Of a stretch of 64,000 nt of DNA, positions 1 to 9,062 are shown piece after piece. The DNA is from Polynucleobacter necessarius (GTDB lineage Bacteria > Pseudomonadota > Gammaproteobacteria > Burkholderiales > Burkholderiaceae), in contig NZ_LT615227.1 in the NCBI RefSeq assembly GCF_900096755.1, forward strand, positions 584,457 to 648,456. The letters are read 5' to 3'. The position numbers and the translations under genes are program-made. Every line of letters begins with the position of its first letter. Position 1 is the first letter of the stretch. The notes beneath the pieces are model-generated. The model saw only the letters and a list, made by a program, of their open reading frames with translations. It ran no database searches and was not told the DNA's origin.

Positions 1-1088
1 GTGTCCTGCCCCTCTGCCTTTAGCGCGCGACCATACCAGTAAGTCCATGCTGGATCTTTGCTGCGCACTGCAGGGTTCATACCATCAATAGCATTCTTTA
101 CCAAAACCCAATCTTTAGCGCGCAAGCCTGCACGTACCTTCCACTCTTGTGATTCGGTCGAAAGCAATTCGTTATAGCCCAACTCTTGTTGCATACGATA
201 AGCATCATCTGCATTGGGATCTAGTTTCTTAGCCAGAAATTGTCCGATCACGCCCCATGCAACAGCTTGATTCTCTTTGCTATAACGCGAAGCGTTTTGT
301 GAGAAGTCGCGATACGCTTTTGCTGGATCTGCTTTGGCCGCCTTAACAATATCGGCAATAGGATCTTCACCACCAAGTCGGCGTGACATCGTGTCAAAGC
401 CACGTTCGCTTGCAGCGCGGCCAATCGCCTTCGCTTCGCTTGGGCTCATCCCACCAGCAGCAACGAGTGACGGCACCAACTCCTGACATGCCTGACCAAA
501 GTAACCCGGGTCTAACAAAATAGATCTGGAGTCCATTGCTAATTTTGTTGGATTCTCGCCCCGGGATAACTTTGACAACAACGAATAGCACTTCACTTGC
601 ATATCGTCATCCAAAACAAACTTAGCGTACTCAGCATCAAAGCGTGCCCAGTCCTTGCGCTTACCTAAAACCAAGAGCCAATCATTGCGCATTCGGTCAG
701 CCAAGGCTGTCCCTTGATATTGATTTAGAAATGAAGCCACTTGAGAGTCGGCGCTGTAATCCCCTCGTGCAGCACCTGCACTATCAAACAATTGTGGTTT
801 GATGCGGAAATACGTTACGCAGTCATCAAATGGGTAACCCACCAAATTAGAAGACAACTGCTGAGTACGAAATACATCGTTTTTTTTTGCAGCTTCGCGC
901 AAATCAATAAACATCCGATCGGTATCAGTAATTTCTGCTGGTGCAGCCTTGCTTTCATAGGACTTAGGCAGAATTGGCTTTTTGGACTTTTCCGCAAACG
1001 CATTTGGAAAGGGCAGCGTTAGACCCAAAATCAGCGTTGTGATCCATACGCGGGATTGCCATTGACGAATTTCAAACTGCTTTTTCAC
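1..1088 (-). CDS. Soluble lytic murein transglycosylase, N-terminal part (3' end outside window)
   Basis: Reading leftward from a GTG at 1088 gives an open frame to the window edge (about 362 codons). It starts with a basic N-terminus and a hydrophobic stretch ending near PNAFA, a likely Sec signal peptide, so the enzyme acts in the periplasm. The rest is helical and repetitive, with motifs such as GYFGQACQELVP and TYWYGRALKAEG that recall the superhelical U-shaped domain of Slt70-type enzymes, which cleave peptidoglycan to 1,6-anhydromuropeptides. The catalytic domain would lie to the left and is not visible, so the name rests on the N-terminal domain only. It diverges from ygfA across about 70 bp. 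Confidence 0.75.
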   Translation of the reverse strand, partial: MKKQFEIRQWQSRVWITTLILGLTLPFPNAFAEKSKKPILPKSYESKAAPAEITDTDRMFIDLREAAKKNDVFRTQQLSSNLVGYPFDDCVTYFRIKPQLFDSAGAARGDYSADSQVASFLNQYQGTALADRMRNDWLLVLGKRKDWARFDAEYAKFVLDDDMQVKCYSLLSKLSRGENPTKLAMDSRSILLDPGYFGQACQELVPSLVAAGGMSPSEAKAIGRAASERGFDTMSRRLGGEDPIADIVKAAKADPAKAYRDFSQNASRYSKENQAVAWGVIGQFLAKKLDPNADDAYRMQQELGYNELLSTESQEWKVRAGLRAKDWVLVKNAIDGMNPAVRSKDPAWTYWYGRALKAEGQD

Positions 1089-1157
1089 TATCTAACCTTT
1101 TATCTGTAATTACTGAGTGTTATCTTATTTGCTATATCTTCTAATTTTCGCCTGATA

Positions 1158-1784
1158 ATGCTTGATATGCACGAGAATTCGCCAAAATCTCTTCGTCAAA
1201 ATTTACTAAAGCAACGTACTGCGTTTGCTGCTGAGCAAAATTACGCTCAAATGCAGGCCGACCTCATTGATCACTTAAATCAACTGCTTTTAGAAGAAGG
1301 TAGCTCATGGCAATCTGTTGCCCTCTATTGGCCCATTCAAGATGAAGTCGATTTGCGCTCTACTTTGCTAGCCTGGGTCAAAAAAGCCCCCCAGCGAACT
1401 CTAGCGCTGCCATTTGCTCGTCCTGATAAACATCTCGATTTTTATCAATGGCTACAGGGGGATCAATTGATTCCTAGTAAGCATGGTGTACCAGAGCCGG
1501 ACCCCGATAACGCCGAAAGACCACTTAGCAGGCCAGGCTGCATTCTCATCCCCTGTGTTGGCTGGTCGAGCTCAGTCGCCGAAGGAAAAAAGCATTACTG
1601 GCGTTTAGGGTATGGGGGTGGATATTTTGATCGCACCCTGGCTGACCTCAGAAAGAAAAATCCCAAGCTAGTTTGCATTGGGATTGGTTTTGATTGGCAA
1701 GAACTTAATGATGACCAGTGGTCAGCGCAGACTCATGATGAGCCACTAGATATGCTCATCACAGAGTCAGGACTATACAGCTAG
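1158..1784 (+). CDS. ygfA: 5-formyltetrahydrofolate cyclo-ligase
   Basis: This 208-residue cytoplasmic protein has the family signature GYGGGYFDRT at about residues 151-160 and the upstream YWPIQDEVDLR block. It converts 5-formyl-THF to 5,10-methenyl-THF using ATP and so salvages folate. Length matches the family (about 190-210). A second in-frame ATG four codons downstream could be the true start. It is convergent with metF, another one-carbon gene, with only 1 bp between stop codons. The 6S RNA that neighbours ygfA in gammaproteobacteria is not recognisable in the 69 bp upstream. Confidence 0.93.
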   Translation: MLDMHENSPKSLRQNLLKQRTAFAAEQNYAQMQADLIDHLNQLLLEEGSSWQSVALYWPIQDEVDLRSTLLAWVKKAPQRTLALPFARPDKHLDFYQWLQGDQLIPSKHGVPEPDPDNAERPLSRPGCILIPCVGWSSSVAEGKKHYWRLGYGGGYFDRTLADLRKKNPKLVCIGIGFDWQELNDDQWSAQTHDEPLDMLITESGLYS

Positions 1785-1785
1785 A

Positions 1786-2616
1786 TTACTTCGTTAAGTC
1801 TAGATTGTCTGCAATGGCCAAAACAGCATCGGCCTGGTTTAACGAGTAGAAGTGAATGCCAGGAGCGCCCGCAGTTAATAGCTGATCACATAAGTCTGTT
1901 ACAACCTCTTCGCCAAATGCGCGGATAGAAGCAACGTCATCCCCGTAGGACTGAAGACGCAAACGAATCCAGCGTGGAATTTCAGCACCACACGCATCCG
2001 AGAAGCGCAATAATTGAGTACTATTAGTAATCGGCATAATGCCGGCGATGATGGGTTGAGTTACACCAAGATCGTAGGCTTCATCCACAAAGCGAAAGTA
2101 AGCATCGCTGTTGTAAAAGTATTGAGTAACAGCTGAATTTGCACCTGCCTTCATTTTCTGCACAAAAAAATCCACATCGCTCGCTGGTGACTTGGCCTGG
2201 GGGTGCGTCTCTGGATATGCAGCTACGTCGATATGAAACCAATCGCCTGTTTCTGAACGAATAAATTCAACCAACTCATTGGCATGATGAAATTCTCCAT
2301 ACTGACCCATGCCAGAAGGCAAGTCGCCACGCAAAGCCACAATTCGCTTCACGCCTAAGGCTTGGTACTGCTTCAACATTTCGCGCACGCTTTCACGTGA
2401 GCTGCCAACACAAGATAAGTGTGGAGCAACCGCTGCACCAGCAGCATGAATATCACTCACCACTTTTAATGTGCCAGACTGAGTAGAGCCACCGGCACCA
2501 AAGGTCACGGAATAAAACGCTGGCTTGAGCGTTTCACTAAAGCGCTCACGCACAAGGTGCAACTTACTCTCACCTTCAGGTGTTTTAGGAGGAAAGAATT
2601 CGACGCTTAATTCCAT
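1786..2616 (-). CDS. metF: 5,10-methylenetetrahydrofolate reductase
   Basis: The 276-residue protein begins with the SVEFFPPKTPEG block typical of MetF, and the central RGDLP and the ANSAVTQYFYN blocks are present. MetF is an FAD-dependent (beta/alpha)8 barrel that reduces 5,10-methylene-THF to 5-methyl-THF, the methyl donor for homocysteine remethylation. Length equals the bacterial one-domain form. It follows ahcY on the same strand after 37 bp, so it is probably transcribed with it and may share control by the SAH riboswitch upstream of ahcY. No defects seen. Confidence 0.96.
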   Translation of the reverse strand: MELSVEFFPPKTPEGESKLHLVRERFSETLKPAFYSVTFGAGGSTQSGTLKVVSDIHAAGAAVAPHLSCVGSSRESVREMLKQYQALGVKRIVALRGDLPSGMGQYGEFHHANELVEFIRSETGDWFHIDVAAYPETHPQAKSPASDVDFFVQKMKAGANSAVTQYFYNSDAYFRFVDEAYDLGVTQPIIAGIMPITNSTQLLRFSDACGAEIPRWIRLRLQSYGDDVASIRAFGEEVVTDLCDQLLTAGAPGIHFYSLNQADAVLAIADNLDLTK

Positions 2617-2653
2617 GATTTTGGGCCTAGGTATCTATTGAACAGTGATTGGA

Positions 2654-4099
2654 TTAATAACGATAGTGGTCAGCCTTGTATGGGCCTTCCTTCGTTACGC
2701 CAATATAAGAAGCTTGCTGATCAGACAGCACAGTTAACTCTGCATTCAGAGTCTTGAGTTGTAAACGAGCAACCTTCTCATCCAAATGCTTAGGCAATGT
2801 GTAAACACCGATTGGGTATTTATCCGTGCCTACCGCATTCCACAATTCGATTTGGGCAATCACTTGATTTGCAAATGAAGAGCTCATTACATAAGAAGGG
2901 TGTCCTGTTCCACAACCCAGGTTTACCAAACGACCCTTGGCCAAAATGATGATGCGCTTTTCAGGCTTGCCATTAGCGGCTGGGAAAATCACGTGGTCAA
3001 CTTGTGGCTTGATCTCTTCCCATTTGTATTTTTCAATACCAGCAACATCGATCTCATTATCAAAGTGGCCAATATTACAAACGATGGCTTGATTCTTCAT
3101 CTTCGCCATATGGTCGTGTGTAATCACATGGTAGTTGCCAGTTGCAGAAACAAAGATGTCTGCTTTATCCGCGGCGTAATCCATAGTCACAACGCGGTAG
3201 CCTTCCATCGCAGCTTGCAAAGCACAGATTGGATCTACCTCAGTAACCCAAACTTGAGCAGACAAAGCACGCAATGCTTGTGCTGAGCCCTTACCCACAT
3301 CGCCGTAGCCGCAAACTACCGCAACCTTACCCGCCACCATCACGTCAGTAGCGCGCTTGATCGCGTCCACTAAGGACTCGCGGCAACCATAGAGGTTGTC
3401 GAATTTGCTCTTAGTAACAGAGTCATTTACGTTGATCGCAGGGAACTTCAAGTCGCCCTTAGCAAACATTTGATACAGGCGATGTACACCTGTAGTGGTT
3501 TCTTCAGTAACGCCTTTTACTTTTTCCAAGCGTGTTGAGTACCAAGTTGGATCTTGCGCCAATTTTTTCTTAATGGCTGCAAACAAAATAGTTTCTTCTT
3601 CGCTAGTTGGGTTACTCAAGCAAGCTTGATCTTTTTCAGCGCGGGCACCGAGGTGTAACAACAAAGTAGCATCGCCACCGTCGTCCAAAATCATATTGGT
3701 GTAACCGCCATCAGCCCATTCAAAAATGCGATGCGTAAAGTCCCAATATTGCTCAAGGGTTTCGCCCTTGATTGCGAACACTGGTGTGCCATTAGCAGCG
3801 ATAGCTGCAGCAGCATGATCTTGTGTTGAGAAAATGTTGCAAGATGCCCATTGAACTTCCGCACCAAGCGCCTCAAGCGTCTCGATCAACACAGCGGTTT
3901 GAATAGTCATATGCAATGAGCCAGTAATGCGTGCGCCACGCAATGGCTGCTGCGCAGCAAACTCGTCACGAATAGCGATCAAGCCAGGCATCTCTGTTTC
4001 AGCAATAGCGATTTCTTTACGACCAAAGTCAGCCAAAGAAATATCGGCAATTGCGCAACGAGTTGCTACAAAGTTATTTAAATCAGAAACGGTATTCAT
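2654..4099 (-). CDS. ahcY: Adenosylhomocysteinase (SAH hydrolase)
   Basis: Hydrolyses S-adenosylhomocysteine to adenosine and homocysteine, using tightly bound NAD. The NAD-binding GYGDVGKG motif is at about residues 264-271, and the C-terminus ends in the conserved PYKADHYRY. The frame is open up to 4159, but the ATG at 4099 ([10 protein letters not shown]) is preferred: upstream residues look non-conserved and lie inside the leader just after the riboswitch. The resulting 481 residues fit the bacterial family. It lies between metK and metF on the same strand, giving a SAM synthesis, SAH removal and methyl regeneration unit. Confidence 0.96.
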   Translation of the reverse strand: MNTVSDLNNFVATRCAIADISLADFGRKEIAIAETEMPGLIAIRDEFAAQQPLRGARITGSLHMTIQTAVLIETLEALGAEVQWASCNIFSTQDHAAAAIAANGTPVFAIKGETLEQYWDFTHRIFEWADGGYTNMILDDGGDATLLLHLGARAEKDQACLSNPTSEEETILFAAIKKKLAQDPTWYSTRLEKVKGVTEETTTGVHRLYQMFAKGDLKFPAINVNDSVTKSKFDNLYGCRESLVDAIKRATDVMVAGKVAVVCGYGDVGKGSAQALRALSAQVWVTEVDPICALQAAMEGYRVVTMDYAADKADIFVSATGNYHVITHDHMAKMKNQAIVCNIGHFDNEIDVAGIEKYKWEEIKPQVDHVIFPAANGKPEKRIIILAKGRLVNLGCGTGHPSYVMSSSFANQVIAQIELWNAVGTDKYPIGVYTLPKHLDEKVARLQLKTLNAELTVLSDQQASYIGVTKEGPYKADHYRY

Positions 4100-4165
4100 T
4101 AATGCTCCAGCCAAATACGATCCAATGCTGGAGTAGAAACTCGCTAGCCATTGAATCATGGGTTA

Positions 4166-4264
4166 GCGAGCGCGGTTGCAATTAGCAAACTCCGTTTAGG
4201 AGTCCACTCCCTTCAAGCCTGGGGAAGTACTGGGTCTCAGCATTCCTTGCAACGCTCCTTGAAG
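4166..4264 (-). promoter_or_regulatory. SAH riboswitch upstream of ahcY
   Basis: Read leftward, the leader starts CTTCAAGGAGCGTTGCAAG, continues to CCCCAGGCTTGAAG, then has a variable hairpin (ACTCC/GGAGT) and ends in GCAACCGCGCTC. CTTCAAG pairs with CTTGAAG (P1), and GAGCGTTGC pairs with the distal GCAAC..GCGCTC to make the pseudoknot. The AGGAGCG, UGCAAG and CCCAGGCU blocks are the conserved core of the SAH riboswitch family known upstream of ahcY in betaproteobacteria. It normally acts as an ON switch that raises ahcY expression when SAH accumulates. Placement 67 bp before the ahcY ATG fits. Confidence 0.93.
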
Positions 4265-4265
4265 G

Positions 4266-4295
4266 TATGCCGTAATTGTAAACAATTACGGCATA
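4266..4295. repeat. Perfect 14-bp inverted repeat between metK and the SAH riboswitch
   Basis: TATGCCGTAATTGT at 4266-4279 is followed by two bases and its exact reverse complement at 4282-4295. It sits between the metK stop (4334) and the riboswitch 5' end (4264). Neither side is followed by a T-run, so it is not a classical intrinsic terminator. It could be a transcription-factor operator, for example for a SahR-like regulator of methyl-cycle genes, or an RNA hairpin that limits readthrough from metK. The function is inferred; only the symmetry is seen. Confidence 0.6.
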
Positions 4296-4333
4296 TTTCG
4301 CCTCAATACACCTACAAACTGCGTATTTCCTAC

Positions 4334-5500
4334 TTACAGACCTGCTGCTGCACGTAATGCAGCCGCTTTGTCTGTTTGCTCCCAAGTAAATTCTGGCTCT
4401 TCGCGACCAAAGTGGCCATAAGCAGCAGTCTTTTTATAAATTGGGCGCAAGAGATTGAGCATCTTCACGATGCCTTTTGGACGCAAGTCAAAGTGCTCAG
4501 AAACCAATTGAGCAATCTTTTCATCCGAAATCTTACCTGTACCGAAGGTGCTCACCATTACTGAAGTTGGCTTGGCAACACCAATCGCGTAAGAAATCTG
4601 AATCAAGCATTTGCTTGCTAAACCAGCAGCAACCACGTTCTTCGCAACATAACGTCCAGCGTATGCAGCAGAGCGGTCAACCTTAGAAGGATCTTTACCA
4701 GAGAAAGCGCCACCGCCGTGAGGGGCTGCGCCACCGTAGGTATCAACAATAATTTTGCGGCCAGTTAAACCGCAATCGCCTTGTGGGCCGCCGATAACAA
4801 AACGACCTGTTGGGTTAACCAAGAAATTAATGGCGCCTTTGATCAAATGCTTTGGCAATACTGGTTTGATGATTTCTTCGATCACTGCTTCACGCAATTT
4901 CTCAAGAGAAATATCTTCGTCATGTTGAGTAGAGAGCACAACAGTGTCGATAGAGTCAGGTTTGCCATCCACGTAACGCAAGGTCACTTGTGACTTCGCA
5001 TCAGGACGCAACCAGTTCAAACGACCGTCACGACGCAGCTGTGATTGGCGCTCAACCAAACGGTGCGACAAATGAATTGGTAAAGGCATGAGCTCTGCCG
5101 TCTCATCACAAGCGTAGCCAAACATTAAGCCTTGGTCACCAGCACCTTGATCTAAGCCGTCATCATGCGCCTTATCAACGCCTTGAGCGATATCAGGGCT
5201 TTGCTTGTCGTAGGCAACTAAGACCGCGCAACCCTTGTAATCAATACCGTAAGCAGTGTTGTCGTAACCAATTTCACGCAAGGTATTGCGTGCAACCTGA
5301 ATGTAGTCAACGTTAGCGTTGGTGGTAATTTCACCAGCCAAAACTACTAAGCCGGTATTACATAAAGTTTCTGCTGCAACACGCGCAGTTGGATCTTGAG
5401 CCAAGATGGCATCGAGGATCGAATCAGAGATTTGGTCTGCTACTTTATCGGGGTGACCTTCAGAAACGGATTCTGAGGTAAAGAAGTAATCATTAGCCAT
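4334..5500 (-). CDS. metK: S-adenosylmethionine synthetase
   Basis: The 388-residue cytoplasmic enzyme makes SAM from methionine and ATP. The substrate-binding [12 protein letters not shown] is at residues 15-26, [12 protein letters not shown] lies in the first third, and [16 protein letters not shown] is in the C-terminal half; all are hallmark MetK motifs. The start ATG follows AAGGAATATGCA, which supplies a ribosome-binding site. It heads the leftward group metK-(SAH riboswitch)-ahcY-metF. A strong sigma-70-like promoter and a potentially structured leader lie upstream. Confidence 0.98.
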   Translation of the reverse strand: MANDYFFTSESVSEGHPDKVADQISDSILDAILAQDPTARVAAETLCNTGLVVLAGEITTNANVDYIQVARNTLREIGYDNTAYGIDYKGCAVLVAYDKQSPDIAQGVDKAHDDGLDQGAGDQGLMFGYACDETAELMPLPIHLSHRLVERQSQLRRDGRLNWLRPDAKSQVTLRYVDGKPDSIDTVVLSTQHDEDISLEKLREAVIEEIIKPVLPKHLIKGAINFLVNPTGRFVIGGPQGDCGLTGRKIIVDTYGGAAPHGGGAFSGKDPSKVDRSAAYAGRYVAKNVVAAGLASKCLIQISYAIGVAKPTSVMVSTFGTGKISDEKIAQLVSEHFDLRPKGIVKMLNLLRPIYKKTAAYGHFGREEPEFTWEQTDKAAALRAAAGL

Positions 5501-5534
5501 TGCATATTCCTTAATTTATTAACACGATCATTGG

Positions 5535-5617
5535 GACAACTCACGTGCCAAGAACCACAACGGCGACGCTTTAGCAGAATTTATGAATCGCTCTGCAAGT
5601 TGTCTTAACTCAGCGAT
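5535..5617 (-). promoter_or_regulatory. Possible structured 5' leader of metK (candidate pseudoknot)
   Basis: Read leftward from the inferred transcript start near 5617, ATCGCT (5617-5612) can pair with AGCGAT (5592-5587). The 19-nt loop this closes contains GACAACT (5604-5598), which is exactly complementary to AGTTGTC at 5541-5535, about 23 nt before the metK Shine-Dalgarno sequence. The arrangement is an H-type pseudoknot. An alternative GCAGA/TCTGC stem (5596-5592 with 5578-5574) would compete. I do not recognise a known SAM riboswitch class. A 7-bp match in a leader this size could be chance. Confidence 0.35.
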
Positions 5618-5624
5618 GGGGTGA

Positions 5625-5654
5625 ATTCTATCCGAAAAATGCCATATTGAGCAA
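5625..5654 (-). promoter_or_regulatory. Promoter of metK
   Basis: On the minus strand TTGCTC (5654-5649) and TAGAAT (5630-5625) are separated by 18 bp and resemble sigma-70 -35 and -10 boxes. This places transcription start near 5617-5620 and gives metK a leader of about 115 nt, long for a simple leader. Confidence 0.55.
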
Positions 5655-5689
5655 GGCACCTTGAAATCCACACACCAAGAGCTGCTGCA

Positions 5690-6568
5690 TTGAATATCAT
5701 TAAGGAGGTGCGAAAACTCTTTTTTAAGCTCTGCCTCAATACGATTGCCGCGCTTCCTCTTGCGCTAGTACAGGTGATTGGGGCTTTTTTGGGCATTCTG
5801 GCTTACATCGGCTCAAAGCAATACCGATCCCTCTTTCGCCCTCAATATGAAGCCGTTGTTAATGCCAGGGGATTGCCCTTCAGCCTATGGGATGCGGTAA
5901 GAGTCTCTGGAATGCTGTTTTCAGATAGTTTGTGGATTTGGCGCAATCCTCAAAAAGCCCTGTCATTGGTAGAGGTTCAAAACTGGGATCTTGTAGAGGC
6001 TGCGATTGGAGAGGGTCATGGCCTAGTCATGCTTACCCCGCACCTTGGTGGCTTTGAAATCATTCCGCGCGTACTCGCTCAGCACTTCCCCGCAACCATT
6101 CTTTATCGTCCCCCACGCCAGGAGTGGCTAAATCAAGTGGTGGTGGAAGGACGGGCCTATCCCAATGTGCATTTTGTGCCGACAAACCTAAACGGTGTGC
6201 GTCAAATGACTCGTGCGCTCACACGCGGAGAAGCCATCGGAATCCTTCCGGATCAAGTTCCAAGTGGAGGCGAAGGTGTATGGGTTCCTTTCTTTGGACG
6301 CCCTGCGTACACTACGCCCTTGCCAGCTCGGCTTGCAAATCGCAATAGCACGCCGGTAATTATGTTTACCGCCAAACGCAAAGGTATTGGTGCAGGCTGG
6401 CTCATGCAAGCAACCCGTCTTGCGCCTTTTTCTGAGGACACCAGCATAGCTGCCGCAGAAATTAATATGGCGATTGAAAATGCCGTACTCGTCGCACCAG
6501 AACAATTCATTTGGTCATACAACCGTTACAAGCATCCCGCCGGTGCAGAATTGCCTCCAAGCAACTAG
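5690..6568 (+). CDS. Lipid A lauroyl/myristoyl acyltransferase (LpxL/HtrB family)
   Basis: This 292-residue inner-membrane protein has an N-terminal hydrophobic segment (about residues 13-40) and the HX4E catalytic motif as HLGGFE at residues 118-123. The family adds secondary acyl chains to Kdo2-lipid IV(A). The TTG at 5690 gives the longest form. An in-frame GTG at 5708 preceded by AAGGAG is a realistic alternative, though the spacing is tight. It diverges from metK, as is usual in this family, and is followed by a second, frameshifted homologue and dapF. It is the only intact member of the three in this window. Confidence 0.9.
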   Translation: MNIIKEVRKLFFKLCLNTIAALPLALVQVIGAFLGILAYIGSKQYRSLFRPQYEAVVNARGLPFSLWDAVRVSGMLFSDSLWIWRNPQKALSLVEVQNWDLVEAAIGEGHGLVMLTPHLGGFEIIPRVLAQHFPATILYRPPRQEWLNQVVVEGRAYPNVHFVPTNLNGVRQMTRALTRGEAIGILPDQVPSGGEGVWVPFFGRPAYTTPLPARLANRNSTPVIMFTAKRKGIGAGWLMQATRLAPFSEDTSIAAAEINMAIENAVLVAPEQFIWSYNRYKHPAGAELPPSN

Positions 6569-6583
6569 TTATAAAATTTCGAA

Positions 6584-7475
6584 ATGACCTGGTTACAAAA
6601 CCCCTTCAATTTCTTAGCGCTGAGTCTCTTGCGCCTTTTTGCCTTACACCATCACCGTCCATGTAGGCTATGGCTTGGGCTGGCTTGCAGCCCATATTCC
6701 AAATGGTCGCAGCCGCGTTGTCAAAACCAATTTACGCTTGTGTTTTCCAAATCTAAGCGAAAAAGAAATTGATGAGCTTGCAATTGAGCATTGGAAACTT
6801 TTTGGTCGCAGCGTATTAGAAAGAAGTTGCATTTGGCTTGGAAGCGGCAAACAAATTACTGACATTGTGACAATCGAATCAACCCTCACTCTAGGCAATC
6901 GAAAGCCACGTCTTTTAATCAACCCTCACTTTGTGGGGCTCGAGGGCGGCTTCATGGCTTTATCAGTATTAGCCAGTCAACATGACTGGCCGCGTGGCGC
7001 AGGCCTGTATCAAAACATGAAGAACCCGTTCTTTAATCAAAAAATGATTGAGTGGAGAAATCGTTTTGGCGGCAAGCCAATCGAAAGGCAAAGTCGCTTG
7101 CGTGATCTCATTTGCGAAATTCAAACGGGGAACTTTATTTTTATTGCCCCAGATATCGACTTGGGTCCGCGTGACTCAGTCTTTGTTCCTTTTTTTGGCG
7201 TACAAACCAACACCATCACCTCAGTGTCTCGCCTAGCAAGGCTCAGCGGGGCTGAGGTCTGCCTGATGACAACTACGCTAAACAAAGATCGCAAGGGCTA
7301 CACCTGTCACATCAGCGAACCTCTGCCAAACTTTCCGAGCGATGACGTAGAAAAAGATACTGCGCGCTTAAATCAATACATCGAAGAACTTGTTCACGAA
7401 AGACCGGCAGAGTACTATTGGGTACACAAGCGCTTTAAACATAGATCGCCTGGCGAGCCCAGTCTTTACGATTAA
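6584..7475 (+). pseudogene. Second LpxL/HtrB-family acyltransferase, frameshifted near the N-terminus
   Basis: The ATG at 6584 opens a frame (MTWLQNPFNFLALSLLRL) that matches the start of the paralogue at 28.8 kb only as far as the T-run at 6636-6640. The homologous LPYTITVHVGYGLGW then continues in the next frame to 7475. Removing one T from the five-T run joins them exactly. The downstream part carries HFVGLE, the HX4E motif, at about residue 97 of the second frame, and conserved VVKTNLRLCFPNL. Translation might restart at a TTG at 6639, losing only the N-terminal membrane segment. Either a real +1 mutation or a sequence error. Confidence 0.8.
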
Positions 7476-7486
7476 ATGGAAATATT

Positions 7487-8389
7487 TTGAGCGCCAATAC
7501 AAGCAACCCAGTACGCAAGCTGCGCTTCACCAAAATGCATGGTGCTGGCAATGACTTCATTGTGCTCAGTGGAATCGATCAAGATCTTAGTGGCATTACG
7601 CGCGAGCAATGGCAAACATTGGCTCACCGTCAATTTGGCATTGGCGCAGATCAAATTCTTTTGGTAGAAAAAGCAACGCGTGCAGACGCTGATTTTCGCT
7701 ATCGCATTTTTAATGCAGATGGCGGCGAAGTAGAACAGTGCGGTAACGGCTCTCGATGCTTTGTACGTTATGTATTGGATCAAGGCCTATCCAATAAAAA
7801 TCCCTTGAGAGTAGAAGTTGCCCATACCGTTCTGACCCTTAAATCTCATCCTGATGGTCAGGTTGAAGTGGATATGGGCGCACCTATTTTTGAACATAGC
7901 AGCATTCCATTTAATGCAAATGGTTTAGCGAGCATTCAGGAGTTTCAGGAAACGCTATACGCACTCCCCCTAAACCAACCCGCTACGCATGACAGTTTTG
8001 TTGGCGTTCTTTCTATGGGCAACCCGCACGCCGTACAAGTTGTCGGGGATGTTGATAGCGCGCCGGTCTTAGAAGAGGGCCCTGAAATTGAAAAGTTTGT
8101 CGCGTTTCCAAAAAAGGTAAACGTAGGCTATCTACAAGTCATCAATCGCAACGAAGTAAAGTTGCGCGTCTTTGAACGCGGCGCGGGAGAAACATTAGCT
8201 TGCGGCACTGGCGCTTGTGCGGCCGTGGTTTCTGGCATCCGCAGAGGTCTTTTAGATTCGCCCGTGAAAGTTCATACACGTGGAGGAGACTTGCAGATTG
8301 CTTGGGGCGGCATTATTAATAACGTTATTCAGCCCGTCATCATGTCCGGCCCAGCGGTCACGGTCTTCGAAGGCGAAACAACAATCTAA
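7487..8389 (+). CDS. dapF: Diaminopimelate epimerase
   Basis: Converts LL- to meso-diaminopimelate for lysine and peptidoglycan synthesis. Both catalytic cysteines are seen: C85 in QCGNGSRC and C239 in ACGTGAC. The start [24 protein letters not shown] uses TTG at 7487, since [14 protein letters not shown] is the conserved N-terminus and no ATG precedes it. At 300 residues it is slightly longer than the usual ~275 because of an insertion in the middle. It lies 11 bp after the acyltransferase stop, so is probably co-transcribed, and overlaps the convergent pyrE stop by 4 bp. Confidence 0.95.
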   Translation: MSANTSNPVRKLRFTKMHGAGNDFIVLSGIDQDLSGITREQWQTLAHRQFGIGADQILLVEKATRADADFRYRIFNADGGEVEQCGNGSRCFVRYVLDQGLSNKNPLRVEVAHTVLTLKSHPDGQVEVDMGAPIFEHSSIPFNANGLASIQEFQETLYALPLNQPATHDSFVGVLSMGNPHAVQVVGDVDSAPVLEEGPEIEKFVAFPKKVNVGYLQVINRNEVKLRVFERGAGETLACGTGACAAVVSGIRRGLLDSPVKVHTRGGDLQIAWGGIINNVIQPVIMSGPAVTVFEGETTI

Positions 8390-9054
8390 ATGCCGTATTT
8401 TTCGCGGTAGGCTTTTACTGCAGGCAAGTAATTGGTCAACTGAGCATCGCTTGAAGAGGTTAAAAAAGACATTAGCCCGGCCAAGCTTGCAATTGCAATA
8501 ACTGGCAAACCAAATTCTTGCTCCACTGCCTGCACAGCAGACTTATCTCCAATTTCAACTGCATTCCCCGAGCGCTCCATGCGATCAAGCGCAATAAGTA
8601 CTGCTGCCGGCTCTGCACCGGCACCACGAATAAGATCTACCGACTCTCTCACTGAAGTGCCGGCTGAAATCACGTCATCAATAATCACCACCCTACCCTT
8701 AACTGGCGCACCAACCAGCATGCCACCTTCGCCGTGGTCTTTGGCTTCTTTGCGGTTGTAGGCATACGGCACATTAATGCCGTTATCTGCCAAAGCAATT
8801 GCTGTGGCAGCAGCAAGCGTGATTCCCTTGTATGCAGGGCCATACAACATATCGAACTGAATATTCGACTCTTGCAAGGCTTTAGCGTAATAGCGACCCA
8901 ATGCGCTCAAGCGAGCTCCATCATTAAATTCACCCGCATTAAAGAAATAAGGCGAGAGTCTTCCGGCTTTAGTTTTAAACTCCCCGAAGGACAAAACCTT
9001 TGCCTCTAAGGCAAAGCGAATAAAGTTATCTTGATTTGAATTATTTGAGCTCAT
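8386..9054 (-). CDS. pyrE: Orotate phosphoribosyltransferase
   Basis: This 222-residue pyrimidine enzyme joins orotate to PRPP to form OMP. The flexible catalytic loop [11 protein letters not shown] is at 101-111 and the PRPP-binding [13 protein letters not shown] at 122-134. It is typical of the Burkholderiaceae form. It diverges from xth with 8 bp between start codons, so the promoters must overlap the coding starts. Confidence 0.97.
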   Translation of the reverse strand: MSSNNSNQDNFIRFALEAKVLSFGEFKTKAGRLSPYFFNAGEFNDGARLSALGRYYAKALQESNIQFDMLYGPAYKGITLAAATAIALADNGINVPYAYNRKEAKDHGEGGMLVGAPVKGRVVIIDDVISAGTSVRESVDLIRGAGAEPAAVLIALDRMERSGNAVEIGDKSAVQAVEQEFGLPVIAIASLAGLMSFLTSSSDAQLTNYLPAVKAYREKYGI

Positions 9055-9062
9055 AGGCCTAC

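Noticed and set aside
1089..1157. 6S RNA next to ygfA
   Set aside because: The gap is only 69 bp, too short for 6S RNA, and shows no long imperfect hairpin.
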